Source: Apostichopus japonicus (lineage: Eukaryota > Echinodermata > Holothuroidea > Aspidochirotida > Stichopodidae). From it: 64,000 nucleotides of DNA. The notes under the pieces are model-generated. The model worked only from the letters and a program-made list of their open reading frames with translations. It was not told the origin of the DNA and ran no database searches. Positions 1 to 13,945 of the stretch are shown here, one piece after another (positions within the stretch are counted from its first letter, which is position 1; each line of letters opens with the position of its first letter). The DNA lies in the NCBI RefSeq assembly GCF_037975245.1, contig NC_092582.1, positions 9,898,001-9,962,000 on the forward strand. The letters are read 5' to 3'. A program made the translations under genes and the position numbers.

Positions 1-222
1 ACAGTTTCACCAAACTTGCCCATGAATAATGAATACGATCCCACCCAGCCAAAGCCTGCCAAAATTCCAACAAGAAGAGAGAGTAACAGACAAATAAAAC
101 CCCCTAAGCGAGATCTCCCTGAAGCTGCCCAACATCAGAAGGGAAAGAAAGACATAAAACTCACCGCTCAGCTGAAATACTGTGCAAACGTCATTAAGGA
201 TTTCCTGTCTAAAAAACATTCG
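1..222 (+). CDS. BRD4: BRD4 exon: linker and start of bromodomain 2
   Basis: The frame is open through the left window edge. It contains the motif [16 protein letters not shown], typical of the basic linker before BET bromodomain 2, then [17 protein letters not shown], the first helix (alpha Z) of that domain. It ends after TCG at a consensus GTAAGT donor, phase 0. A possible acceptor AG lies at 3-4, so the true exon start may be just inside the window or further left. Confidence 0.9.
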
Positions 223-3200
223 GTAAGTTTGATTGTACTCTTTTCGTATATAGTGTACATAAACAGCTTCAAACAGTGATATCACACATCCTGAGGTATG
301 ATTGTAACCATCACAACCTGAAAGGAGAGAAGATGTTTGGATGTGATCCTTGGTGGCACTTGTTTGTATGAATTTGACAGTCTTTTCTAGAGTTATTATG
401 CATTATTAGGGGAGCTGACATCATCATTGATGAAGTAGGAAAGTAGCATCTCAGACGGAATATTTTAACCTTAAACCACCATCCTACACTTTAACATTTG
501 ACTCCTGGACCATAACAGTATCACACTTTTAGCAAACTGGCATAGTCTTGTGTAAAGTTCAGGAGGTGGGAAAAACAAAAGGTGATGGTTACCTACTGAT
601 CCTTACAAATTCCGCCCACATTCAAATCTGTGAGGTGTTGTTGGGCTCAGGAGGGTTAGGGTAAAGGTGAATATTAAAATCCTACCAAAAATCATCCTTT
701 AATAGCTTATATTTGTATTAGTACTGTGGAAGGCACTGTTGGTCAGGGCTTCAATACAATAGGCTATCAAAGAAGTAAGCAATCGTTTTACAGGTTGCTG
801 CAGCTGAAGTGTTCTGCTTGGGAGGCCATTCTCTCTTTTCACTATCTGCGACCTGTGGAAAAAGTTCACAAGATTTTGATTGATATAGAAATTGAATTGG
901 ACCAGTTCTTCTTAAATTGTCTCTTACCATTAACTAAGCAACCTTTTTGTGGCAGGGATGAAGTCTTTAAATGGCTTTAATCCCAATCAAAAAGGTAACA
1001 GAAAAGCCATGTTAAATCCCAGGATCTTGCTTCAAATAAGACTACTGATTCATGCCATGGTGACATGCTAATTGTAAGAACTGAGCAGTCAGTCCATAAC
1101 TTATGGAAAGTTTATTATCCGACCTTGTTCTATCTAAAACCATCTATATGCTTAGCAGTTCACATAATTGTTTCACATTACGGAACTTGGTGTACAGCTT
1201 GGATGTTTTTCAAAATTATTTAGTTAAAACAAAATAGTTTTGAAGGGATTTTTGAAAAATTACACTAAAAGAAGTTGTAGTTGTGGATAAATTCACCTGG
1301 TTGGATGCCGTTTATCAGAATGTATTTTGAAACTGCCTCAAAGATATTGGTCATTGTAACTGCATCGATGCGAGTGAAAATTTTTTGATTAAGACCAACT
1401 GTTGTTCTAGTAACTTGCCAACCACTGTTTCTATAACATTGCACCTGTACCTTACATATTCAAAATATTCCGAAAAAGATGAATTATTATGCATTATTAG
1501 GGGAGCTGACATAATCATCGATGATGTAGAAAAGTAGCATCTCAGGCAGAATATTTTAACCTTAAACCACCTTCCTACACTTGAACATTTGACTCCTGGA
1601 CCACAGTATCACACATTTAGCAAACTGGCATAGTCTTGTGTAAAATTCAAGAGGTGGGAAAAACGAAAAGGTGGTGGTTACCTACTGATCCTTACAAATT
1701 CTGCCCACATTCAAACCTGTGAAGTGTTGTTGGGCTCAGGAGGGTTAGGGTTAAAGGTGAATATTAAAATCCTACCAAAAATCATCCTTTAAAAGCTTAT
1801 ATTTGTATTAGTACTGTGGAAGGCACTTTTGGTCAGGGCTTCAATACAATAGGCTATCAAAGAAGAATATACCAAATGACAATTTCTTTAAGGAAATGTT
1901 TGAATTCAATTGTCAGGTTTTTATTGATGGGAAGAGGAAGTAGAAAGTTTCCATCTCTCTCAGGTTTGGTGTGTTACTATCATATCTATATATTGTCTCT
2001 TTTAACAGGCATATGCTTGGCCATTTTATAAACCTGTCGATGCTGATGTGCTACAGCTCCACGATTATCATGAAATTATTAAACATCCTATGGATCTTGG
2101 TACTGTCAAGGTGAGTCTCATTTTGCGGTTTCATGCTCCCTGATAGTAACAAGTTCATGATGGATAGGCATGATAGAATCCTGGGTGCGCTGAGAAGTAA
2201 GCAATCGTTTTACAGGTAGCTGCAGCTGAATTGTTTTGCTTGGGAGGCCATTCTCTCTTTTACTATCTGTGACCTGTGGAACAAGTTCACAAAATTTTTT
2301 GAATAGAAAAATTGAATTTGACCAGTTCTTCGTACAGTGTCTCTTACCATGTACTAAGCAACCTTTTTGTGGCAGGGATGAAGTCTTTTAAATGGCTTTA
2401 ATCCCAATCAAAAAGGTAACAGAAAAACCATGTTAAATCCCAGGATCTTGCTTCATATAAGATTACTGATTCATGCCATGGTAACATGCTTATTGTAAGA
2501 ACTGAGCAGTCAGTCCATAACTTTTGGAAAGTTTATTATCCAACCTTGCTATATCTGAAGCCATCTATATGCTTAGCAGTTCACATAATTGTTTCACATT
2601 ATGGAACTTGGTGTACAGCTTGGATGTTTTCCAGAATTATTTAGTTAAAACAAAATATTTTTGAAGGTTTTTTTAAAATTTTCACTAAAAGTAGTTGTAG
2701 TTGTGGATAAATACACCTGGTTGGATGCCGTTTATCAGAATGTATTTTGAAAATGCCTCAAAGATTTTGTCATTGTAACATGCATCGATGCGAGTGTAAA
2801 TGTTTTGATTGATTAAGACCAACTGTTGTTCTAGTAAGTTGCTAACCACTGTGTCTATAACATTACATGTGTACCTTACGTATTCAAAATTTACAGAAAA
2901 AGATGGATGCTAGAGAGTACAGGAACTCAACAGAATTTGCCGCAGACATGAGAATGATATTTACAAATTGTTACAAGTACAATCCTCCAGATCATGACGT
3001 CGTTGGAATGGCTCGTAAATTGCAGGTCAGTAATGTGGTTGTGGAAAAAAAACCTAGTTTTGCTTGTGAAGGGGAAGAATGGAGATGGATGGGTCTGTGG
3101 GTTGATAAGACTGGAGATGGGAGCAGCCACAAAAGAAAAGGAGCTCGTTGGAGGGGCTTTATAATTGCTGATCGGTGATGTGGCATAAGAAAACTGGTGA

Positions 3201-6200
3201 AGGGGTATGAGTGGTGATGGGTGGGGGTAGGGCTGGATGTAAGTAAAGATTAGAGAAATTATGGGAGCAGTCACAAAGTGAAAAAGTAATATTGGTAAAC
3301 TGAAATCATCTAGTGTCAATCATGGAATAGTCATAACACATCTTTGTAGAGTATTTCTTAACAATTATCCATCAGTTGATACACTGGTGCCCTTCAGTTG
3401 TCACCGTGAAATGAATATTTACCAATAGCATAACTCTCTTCAATTATAGGAAGTATTTGAAGTCAAATTTGCTAAAATGCCTGACGATCCCTTAGAAGAA
3501 GACCTCTATGCTAGTGAAGATGCAAGTGTAACCACCCCTGTCGCAGTCAACGAAAGAGTCAACGACAGAGTACCTCCAGTGACTGGTAGTCCCAGCAGTT
3601 CATCAGAGTCATCTGAAGAAGAAGACAGTGAAGATGAAAGGCAACTTAGATTAGAACAATTACAAGACCAGGTATGTCTTCTCCTTGACAATAGAAAAAG
3701 AAAAGTCTCTTTGAACTTACACGTTGCAATAGTCATGAACAACAAAATTGTGCATCTGGTGTTCTCGTTAAACTGTAGTTTTGATGGTGTATGTGTCATG
3801 AGAGTTGCACTCTTGGGAGAATTTTACATATGCTGTTACTGCCTCAGATTAAAATGTATGGATGGGATGGTTGGCTTTGTGGACCAGGATCAATAAAGGG
3901 CAAAGATTAACATTGCATTACCAATGATGGAATTTTTCCATCCGCGTCAAAGAGAAGGAGGAATGTTGGGAAAGGGGAATTTTTTGGATGAGTTCATTTC
4001 TGCTCACTTGTAGCAAGTCCTGTAAGTGCATTTGCCACTGACATAGTCCTGTTATCTTAGGATATTCTTGGTGCGCAGTACCCTAAATGCCTAATAATGT
4101 GCTATAGTTAACGTAGAGGAGTGCGAGATGATGATAACCATGCGTGTCATTTGAGTCCCATCTTCCTCAAAGCATACCACTGCTCTCTGTTTGTGCGTTC
4201 TGCCAAGCTGTCTGCGGTTGTATGCTTGAGTTTGGGATATATGATACAGAGAGGTTTCTGATTGCCCCATTACAATGTTAACTTTTGTCGTCTTGGAGCT
4301 TGAATAGACAATTGTATAATTGAGTCCATTAGTGTCGTCTCAAGATCGCATCTCTTCGGACGCTTTTTTTTAGTGTTGATGTATTTGTATGATGATACTG
4401 TGCTGTGCTTGTGATGAGTATTCAGATTTGATTTTGCAGCGTGGAGGAGATATTTAAAACCTTTTATTAAACTGATTTTGCCCCTTACAGCTTAGGTTAG
4501 TTCATGAACAGCTTGCCCTCCTGAAAAGCTCAAAGAAAAGGAAAAAAGAGAAGAAAAAAAAGAAAGAGAAGCATAAAGACAAAACGAAAGAATTAGATAG
4601 TGATAAACAAAGAGAAAAAGAACTTGAAAGAGAGAAAGAAAGAGAGAAAGAACTTGAAAGGGAAAGGGAAAGAGAAAAGGAATTGAAAGAGAAGGAGAAA
4701 GAGCATGAGAGGTTACTAGAACAAAAGAGGATACAGGAAGAAGCAGCGCTCAAGGAGAAAGCCAAATCTGGCTCTAAAGCAAAAAATAATTCCGAGAAAC
4801 CCAAGCCCAAGAAGACAAGGTAAGCTTTCGCTGACCCTCTGAGTGCCTACTTGTGTTGTGTAATAAAGCTTGCAGTGTGCTTGTCAGGCAGTGAATAATT
4901 TAGTGAAATTTTTAAACTAAAGTTCATGTGTACAAAAAAAGGCTATACATATTTGCACTTTTATAGCAACTTGGCCATATTGTATAGCATTGTGCGATGC
5001 GTTTTAAGATAAATTATTCCCTGGGGTGGGCAATCGAATGGGTGTTACTGGAGGGGGGGTGAAGAAAATTGCAGATTCTAGAAAGGCTGTAACCTTTTCA
5101 TAACACAGTTCCCCACTTTCATGGTAAGCATAGCTTGAAATACATAGAAAAGGCCAGAACAGAAGTGTCCATGTGAAAATAAAGTTGCCTAGGCAGTACT
5201 TCCTGTTTGTGGGGTTGGCTGAATGAGGATGGGTGGTGTGGGAGAGAGTGCAGATGTTTTCTCCCAAAGAAACTGGCAAGAATTTCACTGGGGATGGTGC
5301 ATATGATATGTAGTTAATGGTACTGAGACCTGTACTTATTTCAGAGCAAGAAAGTCTACTTCCAAAGCCAAAAAGCCTCCAGCAGAAGAAAGTGAAGATG
5401 AAGACATGGGCAAACCGATGTCATACGATGAGAAGAGACAGCTAAGCTTGGATATCAATAAATTACCTGGTAGGTCATCGTCATTGGAAGGTAGAAATAA
5501 AACGTTGCAAAGATTTCTACAGCCAATTTGGAAGAACACTGAATGGACTAGCTCAGGAATGGTAAAGTGTTGTAAAAAGTGTAGGATGGAAAATATTGGG
5601 AAGTCTTCTGAATAATTTGGTTATTGCTGATTCACAAATATGTAAAATTAATGCATATTGTTAAAAATGTCAAATTCTATGATTTTGTCAGTCTTTACTT
5701 TTTTCATGCCTGCTAGAAGCTTTGTAAATATGACTGGTAGTACTGAAGAGTTTTTTTTATTTTCTCAGCTTAACACCTTAGAAGCAAGCTTGTCTGTTTA
5801 CCATATGATTTGACAGGTGTATTGGTATTTAGTGTCATGGGTTACATCATGTTGTTGTGGAATCTTAACTTGTAACCTGAAGAGTTTATTTCGTCTCTTC
5901 ACATTCTCCTCACCAGGTGACAAACTTGGCCGTGTTGTACATATAATTCAATCCAGAGAGCCTTCCTTAAAAGATTCCAATCCAGACGAGATTGAAATAG
6001 ATTTTGAAACCTTGAAACCGTCTACCCTTCGAGAACTGGAAAGATATGTCATGTCCTGCTTGAAGAAGAAACCCAGGAAACCCTATGGTGAGCAATCTTA
6101 CTTCTCTCTTGTCTTTCAGGAATCAATATGAAAGTTATTTTGAATTTCTGTGAAATGGATGTGACATTTAAAAATGTCTGAAAAATGCTGGGTATTTTTA

Positions 6201-9200
6201 TTTCAAAGATAAGCACATGAAATGCAGGAGAGAGACTTAACACAGTGACGTTTGTTACTTGTGTGAAGACGTATGGATGCTCCATTCAGTCATGGAAATA
6301 ATTTCATTGCGCATAGCTTGGCTACATAAACTGCAAGGATAATCTCTAACAGCTTAACGCAGTTGTTAACTATGCATGAGCTATGCGCTATATGTTTGGT
6401 TGACTTTGCCACAATCCGTTAGCACTGTACTCTAAAGGAAAGGTACAGCACATAGAAACACAATCTGTTCCATGCCCCCAAATATCATTAAGAACATGGA
6501 AATTTGGCAAAACTTAAAAGCTTAAATGTTCATATGTGGGAAGCAGTAGTTTCAAGATTGGATTTCAACAGTTATGACCTTTTGGTAGTTAGCAGCTGCA
6601 CTTTTGTTACCTCAATTCTTTAGTGTGATGGAAGGGGTATTGATTTATGTGCAAATATCACATGACTTGGTTAGAGTAATGAGTAGTTACACCCCCATAG
6701 CAACATGTGGCTTTTAGTAGAAAGTTATTACAAAAGATTGACTTTGACTCATTTTCACATTGCCTGCATTTCCCCAAATAATTTCCAAACAGTAGCGATA
6801 CAAATACCCGTCTGGAGTACCACATTTCAGTTTTGAATGGAGAGCAAACTTACGATTGTGTTCAATGTTTTACTTGTAACATTACACTAAAGAATTTGCA
6901 GTCTGTTCACATCCATGATATACACGCATGACATGAACGTCGCAAGGTTTCTAATTTTGATTTCGATTGCAGTCTCGAAAAAGAATGCCAAGTCAAAAGC
7001 AGAAGCCCAGAGTCAGAAGAAGCTAGAATTAGAAAGGCGGTTAGAAGATGTTAGCGGTCAACTTGGTGGTCAATATGCCAAAAAGCAAACCAAGAAAGGC
7101 AAAGGTAATTTTGTTTCTAAGTAACCATTTTGAAGCTGTTAATAAATGTCATGGTATTTTGTTCATATAGTATTCTTCACTGTTTAGTCTGTCTGACTTA
7201 CTGTTATATCTTGGGTTCTTGAATCAAGGTGTTTTCAAGTAAGAGTATCATGTGGAATTAACAGGTTAATAAATCCAATGTCCTTGTACAAAAATGTCAT
7301 GTGCAATGGTTCAAATTAATCTAGGGAACTTTTCAAAAATGCAAATTAATTTGATTTTTAGAAGACTTGCAATCAACATGAAAATATGTTGAGGCTTCTT
7401 TGTTAATTTCACTGAACATTTGCAGTTTAAAGTATGAAAAGTTTCATTCTGCAAGACTTTACACGATTTATAAGATGGCTACATGTGGATCTGACTGTTC
7501 AATCTCAGGGATTGAAAACTGAACTTCTGTTGGTGGAGTGGGGGGGGGGGCAGACAGGAGGGGGAATGGTTTAAAGCTCTCACCTTTAGTGTATGTGCAC
7601 CACCTCCTGATAATGTCCTCATTGAGAAGACAAGTATGTTGTAAGCAATGCTCTGTGAACTTTGCTTCAAATGAACGAAAGCTTATAAGCTTTGAAAAAA
7701 AAAAAAAAACCTAAGCATGTTTTTGTGATTGATTACAAATGTGAATTGTATGTCTTTGTAGCAGCTGCCGAGCCTGGTTCAGCCAACGCTGTGGATGGTG
7801 GAGAGACGAGGCTTAGTGCAAGCAGTAGCAGTTCAGACGAGAGTGATGCCAGCAGTAGTTCCAGCGCATCATCCAGCTCTGATAGTAGTGACTCAGAGTC
7901 AGGTACTTAGGTTGATTATCACACTCATTAAACAAACAAAAGGTAGAAAAAAAAAATGAATAATAGAGAAAGTTAAAACTAGCATGTGTAATCAATGTGT
8001 CAAGAATGTTGTAAACCTTCAAAAATATAGACTGTGAAATAGTAGACTTCAAAATGTTTTGTACGTAGAAAAAAAAGAGTTCAGAAACTCAGAAAAGGGG
8101 GGGAAATGCTAAAAGATGAGAATGGACTTGTGAATAGAGAAATAATTGGAAATAAGGGCGATTGCACATCCTCTAACTGTGGAATTAGTCGAGGGGTAAG
8201 TTCATTGAGATTGTTTAGGAAGATAGTGTGTATAAAATTGCAATGAAGAAAAAGAGATAAAAAACAACAAACATATTTTTGAAATCATCCTCTTGAGTTT
8301 GTTTCAAGTGAAAAATTAAACTTGTGTACATTTTGTATATGATAGACCAATTTGACGAGTTGTCCATACTTGAGTTTTCCTTATCCTGTATCTATGTATA
8401 TGTATTGTAAGAATAGCAGATGTTTCTTTTTTATCATAATTTGGTTCCTCATACTTTGAATGGGACATGTGACTTGTTGGTCTCCCAAATGAGGATGAGT
8501 TTTATAAACAAAACAAAAAAGAAACAATTCTGTAGGGGTCTCATGTTACTCTGCATCCTGGGTAGCCTCATTGGTGACAATATAGGTCCGTATATAAACT
8601 GAAATGATCCTCACTTTCTGAAGAGGTTGTGAGATTGGTGATGCAAGGTCCTGTAAATATATGCTGCATATTAGTCCCCTAGGGAACTGCAAGTATTTTG
8701 TCATATGAGCACATGATATCCTTCATAAGTAAGGCTGACAGTTGTTACACTGGACTGGTTCAGTTTTTAGCGGATCGTTTTGCCCCATTTTAATTTTTTT
8801 TCCCTTCCTTTTTTGCACATCGTTCAGAGTGCCATTGTGTGTGTTTTAACATTGCAGAAGCTGGTTTTGTCTATGAGCAGTGCTAAAGTATTTTATCAAG
8901 GGCCTGTCTTGTAAATGTTTTTTGGTCACGACTCATTTCTAATCACAAGGCAATGGCACCGCTGTTTCAACATTTTGAATGTGCATGGTGAGATCGTCGC
9001 CTCCTTGAGAGTGAACCAGATACGGTCCTGTTCTAAACTTACTGAAAGTTGAACCAAGACATCCGGTTATTTATTCATATTTTCTTTCTTTTATGTTGTC
9101 GTAACAAGTTAGTTTAACCTTGGCTCCAGTGTTTGCCGACATTGGTTTCTGAAGTAGGACACTTTCACAGTATCAAAAGAATTGTTATAAAAAAATATTT

Positions 9201-12200
9201 TGCCAAGGGTGAAACAAGAGTGAAACAGTATTGATTGCCAAAAAATGTCAAAAAACACACAATTGCACTCTGATTATTCCCTTGGTACTACTGGTATTCC
9301 TTAAAATTCAATGCTAAATTAAGGGAATCCTCCCCATACCATTTCTTTTCTTATTAACTTTTGCCAATGTTTTCTCCTTGTTCTTGTTTTCTAAGTTTTG
9401 TTAAGTCTGGCGCTCTTTGTATTGCTGTAAATATCTTTTTGTGGGTGAGTTTGTTAGATAAAAAATTGATCGAGGTAGAAATAACCAAAACATAACTTGT
9501 GATGGCTAATCATTTTGTGTGGTGCTTTGTTTGTAATGCATTTGTAAATCCAGTTACCTAGCTGAACAAACACACACAAAGAAAGAAAAATTGCATGGGA
9601 CCTTTCAAAGGCTTTTTTTTTTTTCTTGTTTGGAAAGGAAACATTTTTATCGCAAAATCTAAACTAAAATTTAGTGAGGCTAACTAGTGTGAAATTTGTG
9701 TGATAACAGTTGCCATGTAGCATTTCTTACTGTTCATAAATACTTTGGAAAATTTGTGATCCATTGTATTTCAATTTTTCATAAATAAACTGAAAAAGGT
9801 CAAGATACACTTTATTTTTTTATTAATTCATTTGTACTGTGTGTGTTCCTCAGAATCCAATTGTCGGCAACCACTTCAAATTCTGTGTTATTTCAAACTG
9901 AGCAGATAGCTACTTCTCAATTTGTTTCTTTCATGTTTTAATATTCTTGATAATAATATGATACATGTGCAATAAAATGAGAAAATGTTAGGTTTCTTTG
10001 TCTTCCTTTCTATTGTTCCTATTCAACAGAAAACCCAATTAAAAATCCTTTTTCTTGCAATTATCAGTCAGCTGGCTTTGAAAAATTTTATTTCCAAAAT
10101 GTGCAGACATTTGTTTTGTAATGTTGCTTCAAGCATTCTATATTGCTCATTTTACCCTGCCTGGACATTGGCAGCATTGTGGTGTATTGAGCAAGAAAAC
10201 AATGGAAAAAAAAAAATCAAATACCCCACCCAATGTTGTGGTAAGGTTTTCTGTTGCATAGGTTCTTGAAGGAAGAGAAAATGGTAAAAGAATTTCTTCA
10301 TTGCTAAACAGCTCAGTTTTAAGTAACATAGACAGTGCTTGTATGATTCTTGGAATAAAGATCAGTGAACCTGATTGCAACTCTATAGATCTGCTAAAGA
10401 AATTTAGTAGGTCTATTCACAAAGTTGTCACAAAGATTGGGAAAGCAGTTTTGTTTTTGTGGGATCCGTCATATCATGTCTGTTTTCCCCCAAAACAAGA
10501 TGCTTCCCCACCCCCACCCTCTGTGACAAATTCTGATCCTCCTGGTCTTGCCATTTGAGGTCACAGTAATTCCCCGGAAGGATGGCTCTGGGTATCAGAT
10601 TGTTCCGTATAGCATAAGGCAAGCTTACTGCCTTCCTGGATGGATAATGGTGTGTAGAACTGGCCACTCTTATGGCTGCCATAGGTGTGACCCCTGCCTG
10701 ACCCCTGCCTGACCCCACCTTCACAATGACACAAGTAAGGTGTATTCCTAGTTAGTGTCTCTAATAGTTACCCAAGTCGGTCATTGTACAACACAGATTG
10801 CTTTTCATGGAATTATGTTGTAGTAGAGGTACCAAAGTTGAGTCGTAATTAAATATCTGGATTGAACATCTTCCAATAATTGGAAAATTTGACTAGGTTA
10901 ACAGTGAATTACACCAGGGGGTATTATTTTGGTGGTTATGTGTCACAGACGATTGTCAAATGCCCAAGATTAGAAACTCCTCCAGAAACGAGCCTTTTTG
11001 TCTAAGATAAATCTGCAAAAGCACAGAAAGATGTTTTCTGTTTTATTACAATTGATCAAAGTATTCTGGGTAGACATATATGGACTTTGTAGTTGTAGGG
11101 CCCATAAATTACAAGTTAAATCACAGCTTACATCTAGTTTTTTCTATGAATGGAAGGCTTCTGACATCTTGAAATTAGGGGTTTTTACAAATTCCTGGAT
11201 ATTTTGTGGTCAGTATAAATCCGGGGACATTTCTGAGAACTCTTTCAACAAGAAACAGTACATGAAATCCTGGGACTGTCTCCAGAAATCGGGTATGTCT
11301 GGTAGGTCACTTTATGCAATTCTACTTACATTAACATTGTATTAGCATACAAAGAAACTCCATTTACTTAATGGAAGTTGCACCATTGCTTAGGCACATA
11401 AGCACATTTAAGGCAGACTCTCGCTGGAAAAACCTGATGTCTTTGTTCAAGCGGGGTGTTAACAGGTTTTCTGGTAGCCTGAACATGTGGGCCAGATGTT
11501 AACTGCCATCATCTTAGCAACTCCTTCACAAAACAGTCAGAATTTCTACAGGTTCAAGACTTCTCTTACGAACGGTTTGTGACAATATAAAAAGCAAATA
11601 CTTTTTGTGTCTTGAGTAGGTATTCAATGAACTTAAATGACATTGTCTTCAACAGAGAGAGATATCCCTCGAGTAGCATAGAGATGTCAATATCCAGATT
11701 GCTCAGCTGTTTGAATGTTTCTCTCTTCATATGGTCCCCCCATTCAACAAACTTTTCCATTTGGAAAAAAAAAGAACAAATTGAAGTGGTGATTTTAAGT
11801 GAAGATCCCAAGCCTATGATTTAGCTGATAAAAATGTAGTCCTAGGTCAAACAACCCAGCCTTGTCTATCATCAACTAATCCTAGATGACGTTAATAAAC
11901 TTTCAGCAGCAGCTGAGATTTAAATTCCTCTCAGCCTAAAGCTTCGATAACACCGGAATTATGTAATGGTTTTCTTCTTCCACCTTGACCATTGTAGTAA
12001 GCTGTAATCATCAGTATACCACGGTACTACCACGCATGCAAGTTATCTCTTCATCACAGAGTGGTTATTGATTAGCCTGTGATGGATGCTTTGAGATCTG
12101 GTGCTGAAAAAGGCAGTCAAATGTTCACCCACTGGCCATTTATTACCATTTAACCCCAAAAAATGTTTCTCTACTTTATTGCACAATGTGTACATCCTTA

Positions 12201-13902
12201 AAAGTAAACTCAGTTTGCTGATAGTGATAAATTCAACTTCAATGATAACTTAATAAACAACAAATGCAGCATCACTTCATGTTGCCTTAACAGGACTGTC
12301 GAATAAATATTTTAGAACATGGGAGCAACACATGTAGGCTCATTCAAAGTTACTTGTACCTAGGAAATTATTTATCAAGAGCAAATCCCGATCAGGAATT
12401 GCCATAGTATGTCATGAGATGCCAGTTTCTGAGTAGTGACCCATGAGCTTCCCCTGCTGGACTCACCTTTAGTAAGGTAGATACATGTCATGAGATGTCA
12501 CAAGTGAGTAGTGACCCATGAGCTTCCCCTGCTGGACTCACCTTTAGTAACGTAGATACATGTTATGAGATGCCACTAACGAGTAGTGACCCATGAGCTT
12601 CCCCTGCTAGACTCACCTTTAGTAAGGTAGATACATGTCATGAGATGTCACAAGTCAGTAGTGACCCACAAGCTCCCCCTGCTGGACTCACCTGTAGTAA
12701 GGTAGATTCCTAAAGCAATGAAACGCATGAAAGTTGAAACTTCTTCAGACAGGGAGGGATGAGACTTTTCTGTTCTAAGTTATTTCAGTTTTAAAGCTCG
12801 GAATCAAGTAAAGGTTAACAGGTTATACACTCTTTTGCAGTTTTTCAATTGGTCACTACTTTAACATTTCTCTCAAGAATTTACTCTTGAGGTGATCTTA
12901 TGATGAGATGAAAATTAATGAAGGTCAATGGATACAGAAGTGGCTGCCTGGGTGGAGATATATAATCATATCAGGTAGTTATTTCGCAAAGACAGGATTA
13001 TGGATTATAACGTTCACGTCAGGTGGCTTCCAATTCAACATTTTAACTCAAATTAGGAAGTATTGGGAAACATTGCTTTCCCACTTAATACAAGCTGATG
13101 AAACGAAGGACTCCAATAGTCGGTTTTTTTATTTCCAAATATACATCTATATATGTCTCCCTGTCGGGAGCAGTAATACACAAGTTCATATCACATTTAA
13201 ACTGCTTGCTGCATACATAAAATAACTCAGACAATCTGCTCTTCCCCCCCCCCCCCCCCCCTCTGGTTGATTGTTTCCTGTTTTTGATGAATAACTCGCC
13301 CTGGCTTCCTTTTGAAACTTCCTCGAGAAGATCAGTGACATTCACATCATTCGTTTTGACATTTCAAGAACTTGATAAAAACTTAAGGAATACAGTATCT
13401 TGTTAGTCTCACCTTTAACTGTATTAAATCTTGAACTATATTAAAGAATCGTTCTTGAGTCTTAGCCTAAGTCATGCACAGTAAGCGATAGTTCACTTCT
13501 CTCATTTGTTGAAGTTTATGTGTATATATGTACGTATATATATATTCATTTTGTCGTTTACCTCCATTTCATTAACATAAAGTCTGTTCAAAGTATCTCT
13601 TTCGAGATCCGGCTTTAGGAATCACAAATGATTTCGAGTTGGTTAGCATCATGTTTGATCTCTAGAGTAAGGCAAAATATGTCACCAAAACAGCACTAGT
13701 ATTGTTCGATACAGGTGACAAACGCCTACAGTGGAATTACGACCTTACCGGGTACGAACCTCTGGACATACAATCAGCGTCCATAGCCTAGTGGTTATGG
13801 TGTCCGCATATAAAGCTGGAGGCCCGAGTTCGAGTCGCGGTGGAGGCTGGAAGTTTTTGCAATGTACTTGATTTTCCAACTCACTACTATTTCAATTATA
13901 TA

Positions 13903-13945
<43 letters not shown>

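Noticed and set aside
2927-3319. Minus-strand frame overlapping a BD2 exon
   Set aside because: It is an antisense shadow of a strongly supported coding exon.
13777-13847. Functional tRNA gene
   Set aside because: The anticodon stem is poor, the loop lacks the usual T33-type context, and two other stems have mismatches.
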